NCBI GenBank assembly: GCA_025454955.1
Contig: JALONL010000011.1
Location: 98,523 to 162,522, forward strand
From: Bacteroidia bacterium
GTDB lineage: Bacteria > Bacteroidota > Bacteroidia > Palsa-965
Direction of reading: 5' to 3'
DNA: 64,000 nucleotides
Shown piece by piece: positions 16,646-24,034 of this stretch. The position numbers and the translations under genes were made by a program. The notes under the pieces were generated by a model. The model did not search any database and was not told the DNA's origin. It was given only the letters and a program-made list of their open reading frames with translations. Position 1 is the first letter of the stretch. Every line of letters starts with the position of its first letter.

Positions 16646-17323
16646 ATGAAAAAATCTTTTTTTATTTTAGCAATTCTCGCATTGGCACTGCTCCCGTCAT
16701 CCTGCGATCAGGTAACAGAAAAGGTGCAGGAAACTGTGCAGCAGGAAGGGCAAAAAGCAGTAGCACAAACCAACGAAAAAGTTCAAAAAGTAATTAATGA
16801 CCTCAATCTTGTGTATGTGGAAGAGGGCGCACAGGACATTATTACTTACGACGAAGTGAATGCTGCACAACAGGCCTGGTGCGATGCGCTGGTAAAAATT
16901 GGTCAGCTCAAGGAAGAAGGCGGCGATTACAAGGCTTTCGCCGAACAGGTGCTTTCTGATGCCTATAACTACGATTACGGAAAAGTGTTTTTTAAACCCA
17001 CACTCGCTTTCGGCGATCAGACTTTCAGGAACGATAAGAAAGGTGCGCTGGCCTACTTCATTGGCGGCGATCCTGATTACCCCAACGATAAAGGTTTTGC
17101 TTTAACACCGTGGGTAAAAGCCAGGTATGACAATGCCGGAAACAACAATGAAGGCATACAGATTTACGGCTCGGTGGCTATAACGATGGGCAACGTTTGG
17201 GTAACAGGTAAAGATGGCAAAGAAGTAATGGTAGACAAAACCTGGGTGTTTAAGAAAGGGAAAGATGGTAAACTGAGAATTATTGTACATAAGTCGGCAT
17301 TGCCGTTTTCTCCAAATAAATAA
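16646..17323 (+). CDS. Lipoprotein with an NTF2/SnoaL-like domain
   Basis: 225 residues. A lipoprotein signal (MKKSFFILAILALALLPSSC, Cys20) precedes an amphipathic helix with repeats of the form VTEKVQETVQQ. The rest (AQQAWCDALVKIGQLKEEGG through KTWVFKKGKDGKLRIIVHKS) has the helix-strand layout and final HKSxxPF strand of NTF2-like/SnoaL proteins, close to those sometimes labelled phosphoribosyl-AMP cyclohydrolase in Bacteroidota. No catalytic residues can be assigned. It is monocistronic, ending at a strong terminator. Confidence 0.65.
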   Translation: MKKSFFILAILALALLPSSCDQVTEKVQETVQQEGQKAVAQTNEKVQKVINDLNLVYVEEGAQDIITYDEVNAAQQAWCDALVKIGQLKEEGGDYKAFAEQVLSDAYNYDYGKVFFKPTLAFGDQTFRNDKKGALAYFIGGDPDYPNDKGFALTPWVKARYDNAGNNNEGIQIYGSVAITMGNVWVTGKDGKEVMVDKTWVFKKGKDGKLRIIVHKSALPFSPNK

Positions 17324-17363
17324 GCCAAAAAGCAGTTTAATTTTTTCATTCCCGTTTATTGGC

Positions 17364-17400
17364 AAGGCGGCTGTTTCATATCCGGAAACAGCCGCCTTTT
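17364..17400 (+). terminator. Intrinsic terminator after the NTF2-like lipoprotein
   Basis: Long stem AAGGCGGCTGTTTC / GAAACAGCCGCC with a short loop and a TTTT tail. Confidence 0.85.
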
Positions 17401-17480
17401 GCATATACAAAGGTTGTTGCGCATTGCACACAAAAGCAACAATTAAGCACAGAGACAAACAAAAATTGCAGTACTGCTGT

Positions 17481-17488
17481 TAGCTTTG
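17481..17488 (+). promoter_or_regulatory. -7 box TAGCTTTG before cinA
   Basis: Exact TAnnTTTG match only four bases before the cinA ATG at 17493. Confidence 0.5.
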
Positions 17489-17492
17489 CACT

Positions 17493-18740
17493 ATGCGTGC
17501 AGAAATAATTACCATTGGCGACGAAATTCTGATTGGTCAGATTGTAGACACCAACTCGGCCTGGATGGGCGAGCAACTTGGGCTGAACGGAATTGCAGTA
17601 AAGCAGATTACCTCTGTATCAGACGATGCGGCACATATTGTAAATGCGCTGGACGAAGCCCAAACGCGGGCCGATTTGATTTTAATTACCGGCGGCCTTG
17701 GGCCTACCAAAGACGACATCACCAAAAAGACTTTGCGCACTTATTTCGGTATGGGCTGGCGCACGGATGAGCAGGTGCAGGCCGACGTTATTGCCATTTT
17801 CAAACGCTTTGGCCGCGAGCCGGGCGAGGTAAATATGCTTCAGGCCGAAGTTCCCGATGGCTGCCGCGTAATACGTAATAAAAACGGCACGGCTCCGGGC
17901 ATGTGGTTTGAGCATAACGGGAAAATTTTTGTGTCGATGCCGGGCGTTCCATTTGAAATGAAGGGCATAATGACCGACGGAGTGCTGCCGCTGCTGCGCG
18001 AAAAATTCAGTTTGCCGTTTATCTACCACCGCACGGTGCTTACACAGGGCGTGGGCGAATCGATACTGGCGGCTAAGATTGAGGCCTGGGAAGACAGTCT
18101 GGCGGCATTGGGCATAAAACTGGCCTATCTGCCTTCGCCGGGTTTGGTGCGTTTGCGGTTGTCGGCTTCGGGCAACGAGCAGGATATTCGCCGGGCCGTG
18201 GACGCTAAAGTGGAAGAACTGCTGCCGCAAATTGAAGAGTGGCACTACGGCTTTGGCCATGAAACGCTGCCCCAAGTAATCGGCAAAATTCTTCTCGAAC
18301 GCGGACAAACCTTAGCCACAGCCGAAAGCTGCACCGGCGGAAGCGTGGCACAGGCCATTACCTCGGTGCCGGGCAGTTCGCAATGGTATCAGGGCAGCAT
18401 TGTAAGCTATGCCAACGAAATAAAAATACAGCAGCTTGACATACCCGCCGAACTCATTGCCCAACACGGCGCCGTGAGCGAAGAAGTGGCCGCCGCCATG
18501 GCCGCCAATGCCCGCACCCGCCTCGGTACCGACTTTGCAGTGTCAACCACCGGCATTGCAGGCCCCGGAGGCGGCTCAGCACTGAAACCGGTGGGCCTGG
18601 TGTACATAGCAGTAGCCTCGGCAAACGGCGTAATCGTAAAACGTTTCCAGTATGGCGGCGACAGAAGCCGGAACATCACCGCCGCCACCCTCTCGGCACT
18701 CATGTTGCTGCGAAAAGTGGTGCTCGGACACGCGTTATAA
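17493..18740 (+). CDS. cinA: CinA family nicotinamide-nucleotide amidase / competence-damage protein
   Basis: 415 residues, full length for two-domain CinA. The N-terminal MoCF-like domain (IITIGDEILIGQIVDTNSAW, TGGLGPTKDD, MPGVPFEMKG) is linked to ADP-ribose pyrophosphatase activity. The C-terminal domain, with TAESCTGGSVAQAITSVPGS and STTGIAGPGGGS, deamidates nicotinamide mononucleotide so that it can be recycled to NAD. The ATG at 17493 follows the -7 box by four bases, so the mRNA may be leaderless or the true promoter may lie elsewhere. Confidence 0.93.
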   Translation: MRAEIITIGDEILIGQIVDTNSAWMGEQLGLNGIAVKQITSVSDDAAHIVNALDEAQTRADLILITGGLGPTKDDITKKTLRTYFGMGWRTDEQVQADVIAIFKRFGREPGEVNMLQAEVPDGCRVIRNKNGTAPGMWFEHNGKIFVSMPGVPFEMKGIMTDGVLPLLREKFSLPFIYHRTVLTQGVGESILAAKIEAWEDSLAALGIKLAYLPSPGLVRLRLSASGNEQDIRRAVDAKVEELLPQIEEWHYGFGHETLPQVIGKILLERGQTLATAESCTGGSVAQAITSVPGSSQWYQGSIVSYANEIKIQQLDIPAELIAQHGAVSEEVAAAMAANARTRLGTDFAVSTTGIAGPGGGSALKPVGLVYIAVASANGVIVKRFQYGGDRSRNITAATLSALMLLRKVVLGHAL

Positions 18741-18814
18741 ACCGCTGTTTTTTGTTCTGGCAAAGTATTTGTTAGCTTCGTAACCATATTCATTCACCAG
18801 CATCAGAACCTTCC

Positions 18815-19558
18815 ATGAAAAAGTTTGTGTTTATCCTCGCCGCAGGCACGCTAGCCCTTAGCGCCTGCACTGAACTTGGCAAAGTAGCCGGCGATCTGGG
18901 CAAGCAGGTGGGCACACTGCCCGGAGCACCGCTTACCAGCACCGAAATTGTAAACGGACTCAAAGCCGCTCTCCAGCAGGGCACCAACAAATCAACCGGC
19001 TCGGCCTCGCAGGTAAATGGCTTCTTAAACAACCCGCTCATCCGCATTCCTTTCCCGCCCTCTGTACAACGGGTAAAAGACGCGGTGGTAAAAGTGCCCG
19101 GCGGCCCCGGCCTCATCAACGACTTTGAAGAAACCATGAACCACGCCGCCGAAGAAGCCTCCAAAGAAGCAGCGCCCATCTTCATAAACGCCATCACCAG
19201 CATGACCATTACCGATGGCCTCAACATCCTGCGCGGCACCGACACCGCCGCCACCAACTACCTGCGCACCAAAACCACCGGCGACCTCACCACAAAATTC
19301 CGCCCCGTGGTAAACCGCGCCACCCAAAAAGTACAGCTTACCAAATACTGGACTCCGGTGGTAAATGCGTACAACAAAATCCCCTTCACCCAGCCCGTAA
19401 ATCCTGATCTCGACGGGTATATTACCGGCCAGGCCATTGGAGGTTTGTTTAAACTTATTGGTAACGAGGAAAAAAATATTCGTACCAATCCGGTGGCACG
19501 TACTTCGGATATTTTGAAGAAAGTGTTTGGTTCGCCCGAGAACCCGCATAATAAATAA
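18815..19558 (+). CDS. DUF4197 family lipoprotein
   Basis: 247 residues. A lipoprotein signal MKKFVFILAAGTLALSAC (Cys18) is followed by the DUF4197 domain: LTSTEIVNGLKAALQQGTNK, then FEETMNHAAEEASKEAAPIF, and the ITDGLNILRGTDTAATNYLR motif that defines the family. Function is unknown; the protein is predicted to sit in the outer or inner membrane leaflet facing the periplasm. It stands alone and ends at a strong terminator. Confidence 0.88.
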   Translation: MKKFVFILAAGTLALSACTELGKVAGDLGKQVGTLPGAPLTSTEIVNGLKAALQQGTNKSTGSASQVNGFLNNPLIRIPFPPSVQRVKDAVVKVPGGPGLINDFEETMNHAAEEASKEAAPIFINAITSMTITDGLNILRGTDTAATNYLRTKTTGDLTTKFRPVVNRATQKVQLTKYWTPVVNAYNKIPFTQPVNPDLDGYITGQAIGGLFKLIGNEEKNIRTNPVARTSDILKKVFGSPENPHNK

Positions 19559-19602
19559 GAGATTTTTTCCTGCGGCGATTGCCGCAGGGTGTTTAAAATG
19601 AT

Positions 19603-19647
19603 AAAAAACCGGTGAAAGCGCGTAAAGCGCTTTTCACCGGTTTTTTT
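19603..19647 (+). terminator. Intrinsic terminator after the DUF4197 gene
   Basis: AACCGGTGAAAGCGC pairs with GCGCTTTTCACCGGTT (one bulged base), followed by a run of T. A smaller hairpin CCTGCGGC-GATT-GCCGCAGG lies just before it at 19569-19588. Confidence 0.85.
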
Positions 19648-19945
19648 ATGGGGTTGATGTTGGGGGGGATCTGGATTTGATTCAGGGTTTGGATCTGGGC
19701 TTGATTCTGGGTTTGATTTACAATTCAATTTCTCGCTCTGAAAATGCCCTTGGGCGCGAAGCCTCGCGCCCCTACGGGAATTTCTTCGCTCTGTAAATTT
19801 TTCGCTCTCGCTCTCTTTCTCGCTCTGAAAATGCCGTTGGGCGCGATGCCTCGCGCCCCTACGGGATTTTATCGCTGAAAAATACCGATGGCGCGAAGCG
19901 CCACAACATAATTATTTCTTCGCTCTCGCTCTCTTTCTCACTCTG
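19648..19945. repeat. Repeat-rich spacer: two 51-bp direct repeats and TC-rich tracts
   Basis: No gene is present. A near-identical 51-bp block, TTTCTCGCTCTGAAAATGCC onward to CCTACGGGA, occurs at 19729-19779 and 19816-19866. It contains the inverted repeat GGGCGCGA / TCGCGCCC. A TC-rich tract (TTCGCTCTCGCTCTCTTTCT) occurs near 19801 and again near 19919. Upstream, 19661-19720 is a G/T-rich simple sequence with repeated GGTTTGATT-like units. Confidence 0.8.
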
Positions 19946-20845
19946 TTAAAATGCTCCTGTTGATCCGTCAAGGTTAAAATCTCCCACAATACCTTCTTTG
20001 GGTTTGATGCTCATTACGGGAATCCTTGAATGGTTTACAATCTGCTTGGCTCTCGGGCCGAGGAAAAGGCCGGTGAGGGCTGATTCCTGCTCGGTCATAA
20101 TCACAATCAGATCGGCTTCTACCGTGGGGCCGAAACGCATGGCTTCGGTGGCCAGGTTGGTGCCTTTTACGGTTTGGCGGGTAAAACGGAGTTTGGCGTG
20201 CTCCACGGCGTGTTGTACCTGGTCGAGTACAATTTGCAGTTTATCGTATTCGCGCTGATCTTCGCTTGCTTCGAAAAGGCCGAGGATGTGAATTTTGGCA
20301 TCGTAAAGCGAGCCGAAACGCAGTGCGATATCCACTTTCTCGCGTGAGTGGGCGGTACGGTCAATCGGCAATACGATATTGGTAAAGCCAATGCGCTTGG
20401 CATGAGTTTGCACGGTAATTACCGGACATTTGGCCATGCTTACCACTTTATGGGCATTGCTGCCGATAAACAATTCCTCGAATCCTTTGGCTCCGTGCGT
20501 ACCCATAATCACAAGGTCGATATTCTCATCAGCTGCCACCTCAGTCACCTCGCGCGATACCGATCCGCGCGCGCTCATCGACTTTGCCACTACGCCGTAT
20601 CGTTGTCTTACCATTTCCACGGCTTCGTTGAGGCGGTCTTCCACAATGGCGTTCAGGCGGTCGAAATTTTCAATGTGCAACTCCGGTTCGGGAATTTCGA
20701 AATGGTATTGATTTACCGTCATCACATGCAGCAGCAGCAAATCGGCCTTGGCCAGACCTGCCATGTGGCCGGCATGTTCGAGAGCCAGCATACCTGTTTC
20801 GGAAAAGTCAACCGGGACGAGAATTTTTTTCAGTTGGAAGCTCAT
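19946..20845 (-). CDS. Tandem-domain universal stress protein
   Basis: About 299 residues from the ATG at 20845, preferred over one 12 codons upstream because a TATATTTG box lies between them. Two UspA domains: the first begins MSFQLKKILVPVDFSETGM and ends with the nucleotide-binding IMGTHGAKGFEELFIGSNA motif; the second begins FTNIVLPIDRTAHSREKVDI and ends with IVIMTEQESALTGLFLGPRA, a degenerate ATP site. Cytoplasmic; such proteins aid survival under stress or starvation. A second tandem Usp gene follows on the same strand upstream, with its own promoter. Confidence 0.92.
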   Translation of the reverse strand: MSFQLKKILVPVDFSETGMLALEHAGHMAGLAKADLLLLHVMTVNQYHFEIPEPELHIENFDRLNAIVEDRLNEAVEMVRQRYGVVAKSMSARGSVSREVTEVAADENIDLVIMGTHGAKGFEELFIGSNAHKVVSMAKCPVITVQTHAKRIGFTNIVLPIDRTAHSREKVDIALRFGSLYDAKIHILGLFEASEDQREYDKLQIVLDQVQHAVEHAKLRFTRQTVKGTNLATEAMRFGPTVEADLIVIMTEQESALTGLFLGPRAKQIVNHSRIPVMSIKPKEGIVGDFNLDGSTGAF

Positions 20846-20868
20846 AGGTTGTTCAGTTTGGACACTTT

Positions 20869-20876
20869 CAAATATA
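20869..20876 (-). promoter_or_regulatory. -7 box TATATTTG before the first Usp gene
   Basis: Exact TAnnTTTG match on the minus strand, 23 bases before the ATG at 20845. Confidence 0.6.
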
Positions 20877-20942
20877 GGCAAGTCTTCCGGGCCCGGTGCT
20901 GACAGGTATCAGTTGAAGAACTGATTAATGCTTTGCCATAAA

Positions 20943-20978
20943 TAAAAAACACCTGACAAACAATGTCTGTCAGGTGTG
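20943..20978 (-). terminator. Intrinsic terminator after the second Usp gene
   Basis: Perfect 10-bp stem ACACCTGACA / TGTCAGGTGT. On the minus strand it is followed by a T-run, about 25 bases past the stop at 21004. Confidence 0.8.
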
Positions 20979-21003
20979 CGTGTGTGTGATAAGCGAAGCC
21001 CGT

Positions 21004-21885
21004 TTAGTAAGGCTTAAAGTCAACGTACTCGTTTTTGGGCGAGGGCACAATGGAGAGTACGGGAATATCAGACTTGTGAATGATTTCGGTGGCGGCCGAA
21101 CCGATGAAGAGTTCGGTGATATCGGTTTCCTGCTGGGTCATAATCATGATGAGGTCGCCTTCTACTTTGTTGGCGTAATCGACAATGATCTGGCCGAGCG
21201 ATTCGTCGCCTTTGATGCCTTTGATGATTTCGGCGGTACAGCGTACGTGTGCTTTTTCGATAAACGATTTTACCTGCGAAAGCTGGCGGGTAAGGCGGTT
21301 TACGATAAACTCGTCGGTAGAGAAAAGCACGGAAACCACGCGGATATCGGCATTGTAAAGTTTAGCCATTTCAATGGCTTTGTTTACTTTTTCGCGGGTT
21401 TCTTTGGTGAGATCGAGCGGCACTACAATGTTTTTGCAGCCGTCGCGGTGATGTTTGCCTTTAATGGTAATCACGGGTACTTTCGACTCGCGCACCACGC
21501 GCAGGGCATTTGAGCCGATGAAGCGTTTGCGGAGGTTTTCGGCTCCGTTGGTGCCCATTACAATAAATGTGGCGTTAATCATTTCTGCCACTTCGGCCAC
21601 TTTATCGTAAACCGAACCGTGAGCCACCACTTTATCGCACTTCACGCCGTGGGTTTTCTCCACGTTGTCGGCAAGTTCGGAGAGTTTATCGTTTATTTCC
21701 TTGCGGATTTCTTCGTCCTGCTGCGAGGAAAGGATACGTCCGAGAAGGCTTGTACCTTCGAGCACATACACGAGAGTAATTTCGGCACTGGTCATTTTGG
21801 CCAGATGACAGGCCTGCTCGAGAGCAATCATAGACTGTTCACCGAAATCTACGGGAACTACAATTTTTTCTGCTTTTTGGCTCAT
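21004..21885 (-). CDS. Tandem-domain universal stress protein
   Basis: 293 residues with two UspA domains. Domain one starts KIVVPVDFGEQSMIALEQAC and ends in the ATP-binding pattern VMGTNGAENLRKRFIGSNA; domain two starts NIVVPLDLTKETREKVNKAI and ends IMTQQETDITELFIGSAATE. It is a paralogue of the Usp gene at 19946, with the same length and domain order, but is separately transcribed: a -7 box precedes it and a terminator follows. Cytoplasmic, stress-related; the ligand is not known. Confidence 0.92.
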   Translation of the reverse strand: MSQKAEKIVVPVDFGEQSMIALEQACHLAKMTSAEITLVYVLEGTSLLGRILSSQQDEEIRKEINDKLSELADNVEKTHGVKCDKVVAHGSVYDKVAEVAEMINATFIVMGTNGAENLRKRFIGSNALRVVRESKVPVITIKGKHHRDGCKNIVVPLDLTKETREKVNKAIEMAKLYNADIRVVSVLFSTDEFIVNRLTRQLSQVKSFIEKAHVRCTAEIIKGIKGDESLGQIIVDYANKVEGDLIMIMTQQETDITELFIGSAATEIIHKSDIPVLSIVPSPKNEYVDFKPY

Positions 21886-21937
21886 ACGATGGTTACCGGT
21901 TCTTTATCCGGTTGGTGGATAAAGGTGTTTGGAGGTG

Positions 21938-21945
21938 CAAATATA
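21938..21945 (-). promoter_or_regulatory. -7 box TATATTTG before the second Usp gene
   Basis: Exact TAnnTTTG match on the minus strand, 52 bases before the ATG at 21885. Confidence 0.55.
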
Positions 21946-22179
21946 ATCAATTCGAAAAGGGTTACAACTGACCAACAACATCTGTTTAAATGATTATATA
22001 CCGAAAATCAGATGGTTACCTCTCCGGGCTGTGTGTTTGCGATTATACCCGAATTGACAAATGAATTGTACTATTTTGCTAATTTACCGCATAAAACCAT
22101 CGGTTTAAATGAAGAGCCACCGGCCAGAATGTGATAAGATGGTTCTACTTCGTACTTTCGTTACCAAACGCATCAATTT

Positions 22180-23064
22180 ATGGCTTTACCCATTGCAGAA
22201 TCAGAGCTTATATTAAATCCCGACGGGAGTGTGTATCACATCCACCTCCGGCCCGAGCAACTGGCCGACAAGGTAATTGTGGTGGGCGATCAGGACAGGG
22301 TGGCCACTGTATCGGCGCATTTCGACAGTATTGAGCACCGCGAAAAGAACCGCGAGTTTATCACCCACACCGGCACATTCAGGGGCGAACGGATAACGGT
22401 AATGTCAACCGGCATTGGCACCGACAATATTGATATTGTGCTCAACGAGCTGGATGCGCTGGTAAATATCGACCTGGCCACACGCACCATCAAACCGCAG
22501 AAACGTTCGCTGAAAATTGTGCGTATTGGCACTTCCGGAGCTTTGCAGGGCGATATTCCGGTGGACAGCTTTGTGGCATCGTCGCACGGCATGGGCCTCG
22601 ACGGGCTGCTGAATTACTACGCCGGTCTCGACCTGTGCGATGTGCCCGAAATTGCCCGTGCTTTTCAGCAACACGCGGGCTGGCTGCCGGGTATGCCTTA
22701 TCCTTACACGGTTGAAGCCTCGTCCACGCTGTTACACACACTCGCGCACGATCTTACGCAGGGCATTACGGCCACGGCTCCGGGTTTTTACGGGCCGCAG
22801 GGCCGGCAATTGCGCCTGGCTCCCGCCCTGCCCGATCTGAACGAGAAATTAGGCAGTTTCAGGCACGGGCAGCACCGCATTACCAATTTCGAAATGGAAA
22901 CCTCGGCGCTGTATGGGCTGGGCAAACTGCTCGGGCATGAGTGCTGCACGGTGTGCGCCATTATTGCCAACCGCGTGGCAAGACAATACAGCAAAGACTA
23001 CAAGAAAACGGTAAACGAGCTTATTCGCCTCGTGCTCGAACGACTTACCGGGCCCGGTGCATAG
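22180..23064 (+). CDS. Nucleoside phosphorylase (uridine phosphorylase-like)
   Basis: 294 residues of the PNP/UDP phosphorylase fold, which cleaves a nucleoside with phosphate to a free base and ribose-1-phosphate. Visible marks are KVIVVGDQDRVATVSAHFDS, the phosphate-binding STGIGTDNIDIVLNEL, IGTSGALQGDIPVDSFV, and NFEMETSALYGLGKLLGHEC, whose Met-Glu pair binds the ribose. Sequence alone does not separate uridine from purine preference, though the long insert (PYTVEASSTLLHTLAHDLTQ) differs from E. coli Udp. The gene is monocistronic on the plus strand, divergent from the Usp genes. Confidence 0.88.
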   Translation: MALPIAESELILNPDGSVYHIHLRPEQLADKVIVVGDQDRVATVSAHFDSIEHREKNREFITHTGTFRGERITVMSTGIGTDNIDIVLNELDALVNIDLATRTIKPQKRSLKIVRIGTSGALQGDIPVDSFVASSHGMGLDGLLNYYAGLDLCDVPEIARAFQQHAGWLPGMPYPYTVEASSTLLHTLAHDLTQGITATAPGFYGPQGRQLRLAPALPDLNEKLGSFRHGQHRITNFEMETSALYGLGKLLGHECCTVCAIIANRVARQYSKDYKKTVNELIRLVLERLTGPGA

Positions 23065-23118
23065 CTTTTATGCATTAAAACCGGTGGTAAACACCTGTTT
23101 TCAAGCACAACAATATCT

Positions 23119-23126
23119 TATCTTTG
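23119..23126 (+). promoter_or_regulatory. -7 box TATCTTTG before the transglutaminase-like gene
   Basis: Exact TAnnTTTG match 21 bases before the ATG at 23148. Confidence 0.6.
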
Positions 23127-23147
23127 TGTAAAGGTTTTGCCTCATAG

Positions 23148-24023
23148 ATGGACAATTCTCAGCTTAGTGCGCTGATCAGCCTGCTCGACGACCCCGATGA
23201 AAGCGTATTTCATCAGATCCGGGAGAAATTACTCTCTCTGGGCAATGTGGCTTTGCCTGCACTCGAATCAGCCTGGGAAAACTCGTTCGATCCACTGCTG
23301 CAGTCGCGCATCGAAAACATCATCCACAGCATTCAGCTCGATTATACCCGAAACAGCCTTCGCACCTGGGCATTGCCCGGGCAGCAGGATTTGCTCGAAG
23401 GCGCACTTATTGTGGCCCGCACACAATATCCCGATCTCGACGAAGACCGCATCCGCCGCCATATCGAACAAATCAAGCAGGACATCTGGCTCGAACTGAA
23501 CAACAACCTTACTGCCCTCGAAAAAGTGCGGGTAATTAATCACATTCTTTTCGATGTGCATAATTTCAGCGGCAATACGGCCAACTATCACGCCCCGCAA
23601 AATTCCTACATCAACAACGTACTTGAAACCAAGAAAGGCAATCCGCTTTCGCTTTCCATCATTTACGCAGTTATTGCGCAGGACTTGCGCATTCCCATTT
23701 ACGGCGTGAATTTGCCCGAGCATTTTATACTCGCCTATGTGGATGCCGGCACCGAACAGCCCATAACTTTTATGCAGGACAGCGACCGCGTGCTTTTTTA
23801 TATCAACCCCTTCAGCCGGGGCTGGGTGGTGAGCCGCAAAGAAATTGACGCTTACCTGAAACAGCAAAACCTCGAATCGAAGCCCGAATATTACGCCCCC
23901 TGCTCCAACCTCGAAATCATCCGCAGCCTCATTACCAAACTCATAATCTCCTACGAACGTTTGGGCTATCCCAACAAAACCGAGGAACTCAAGCGGATGA
24001 TGGATGTGCTTTCTGATTTTTAA
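23148..24023 (+). CDS. SirB1/transglutaminase-like family protein
   Basis: 291 residues. A helical N-terminal part (LISLLDDPDESVFHQIREKL) resembles a HEAT-like unit, followed by the Transglut_core2 region: NYHAPQNSYINNVLETKKGN, PLSLSIIYAVIAQDLRIPIY, GVNLPEHFILAYVD, where the His is conserved. The usual Cys of active transglutaminases is replaced in this family, so catalysis is doubtful. Cytoplasmic, function unknown; relatives include the SirB1 protein next to prfA/prmC in proteobacteria. It converges on the LtaS-like gene with an 11-base gap. Confidence 0.85.
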   Translation: MDNSQLSALISLLDDPDESVFHQIREKLLSLGNVALPALESAWENSFDPLLQSRIENIIHSIQLDYTRNSLRTWALPGQQDLLEGALIVARTQYPDLDEDRIRRHIEQIKQDIWLELNNNLTALEKVRVINHILFDVHNFSGNTANYHAPQNSYINNVLETKKGNPLSLSIIYAVIAQDLRIPIYGVNLPEHFILAYVDAGTEQPITFMQDSDRVLFYINPFSRGWVVSRKEIDAYLKQQNLESKPEYYAPCSNLEIIRSLITKLIISYERLGYPNKTEELKRMMDVLSDF

Positions 24024-24034
24024 TCAGTCGAACA

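Noticed and set aside
19729..19866. Possible CRISPR-like repeat
   Set aside because: Only two copies, no regular spacers, and no cas genes in the window.
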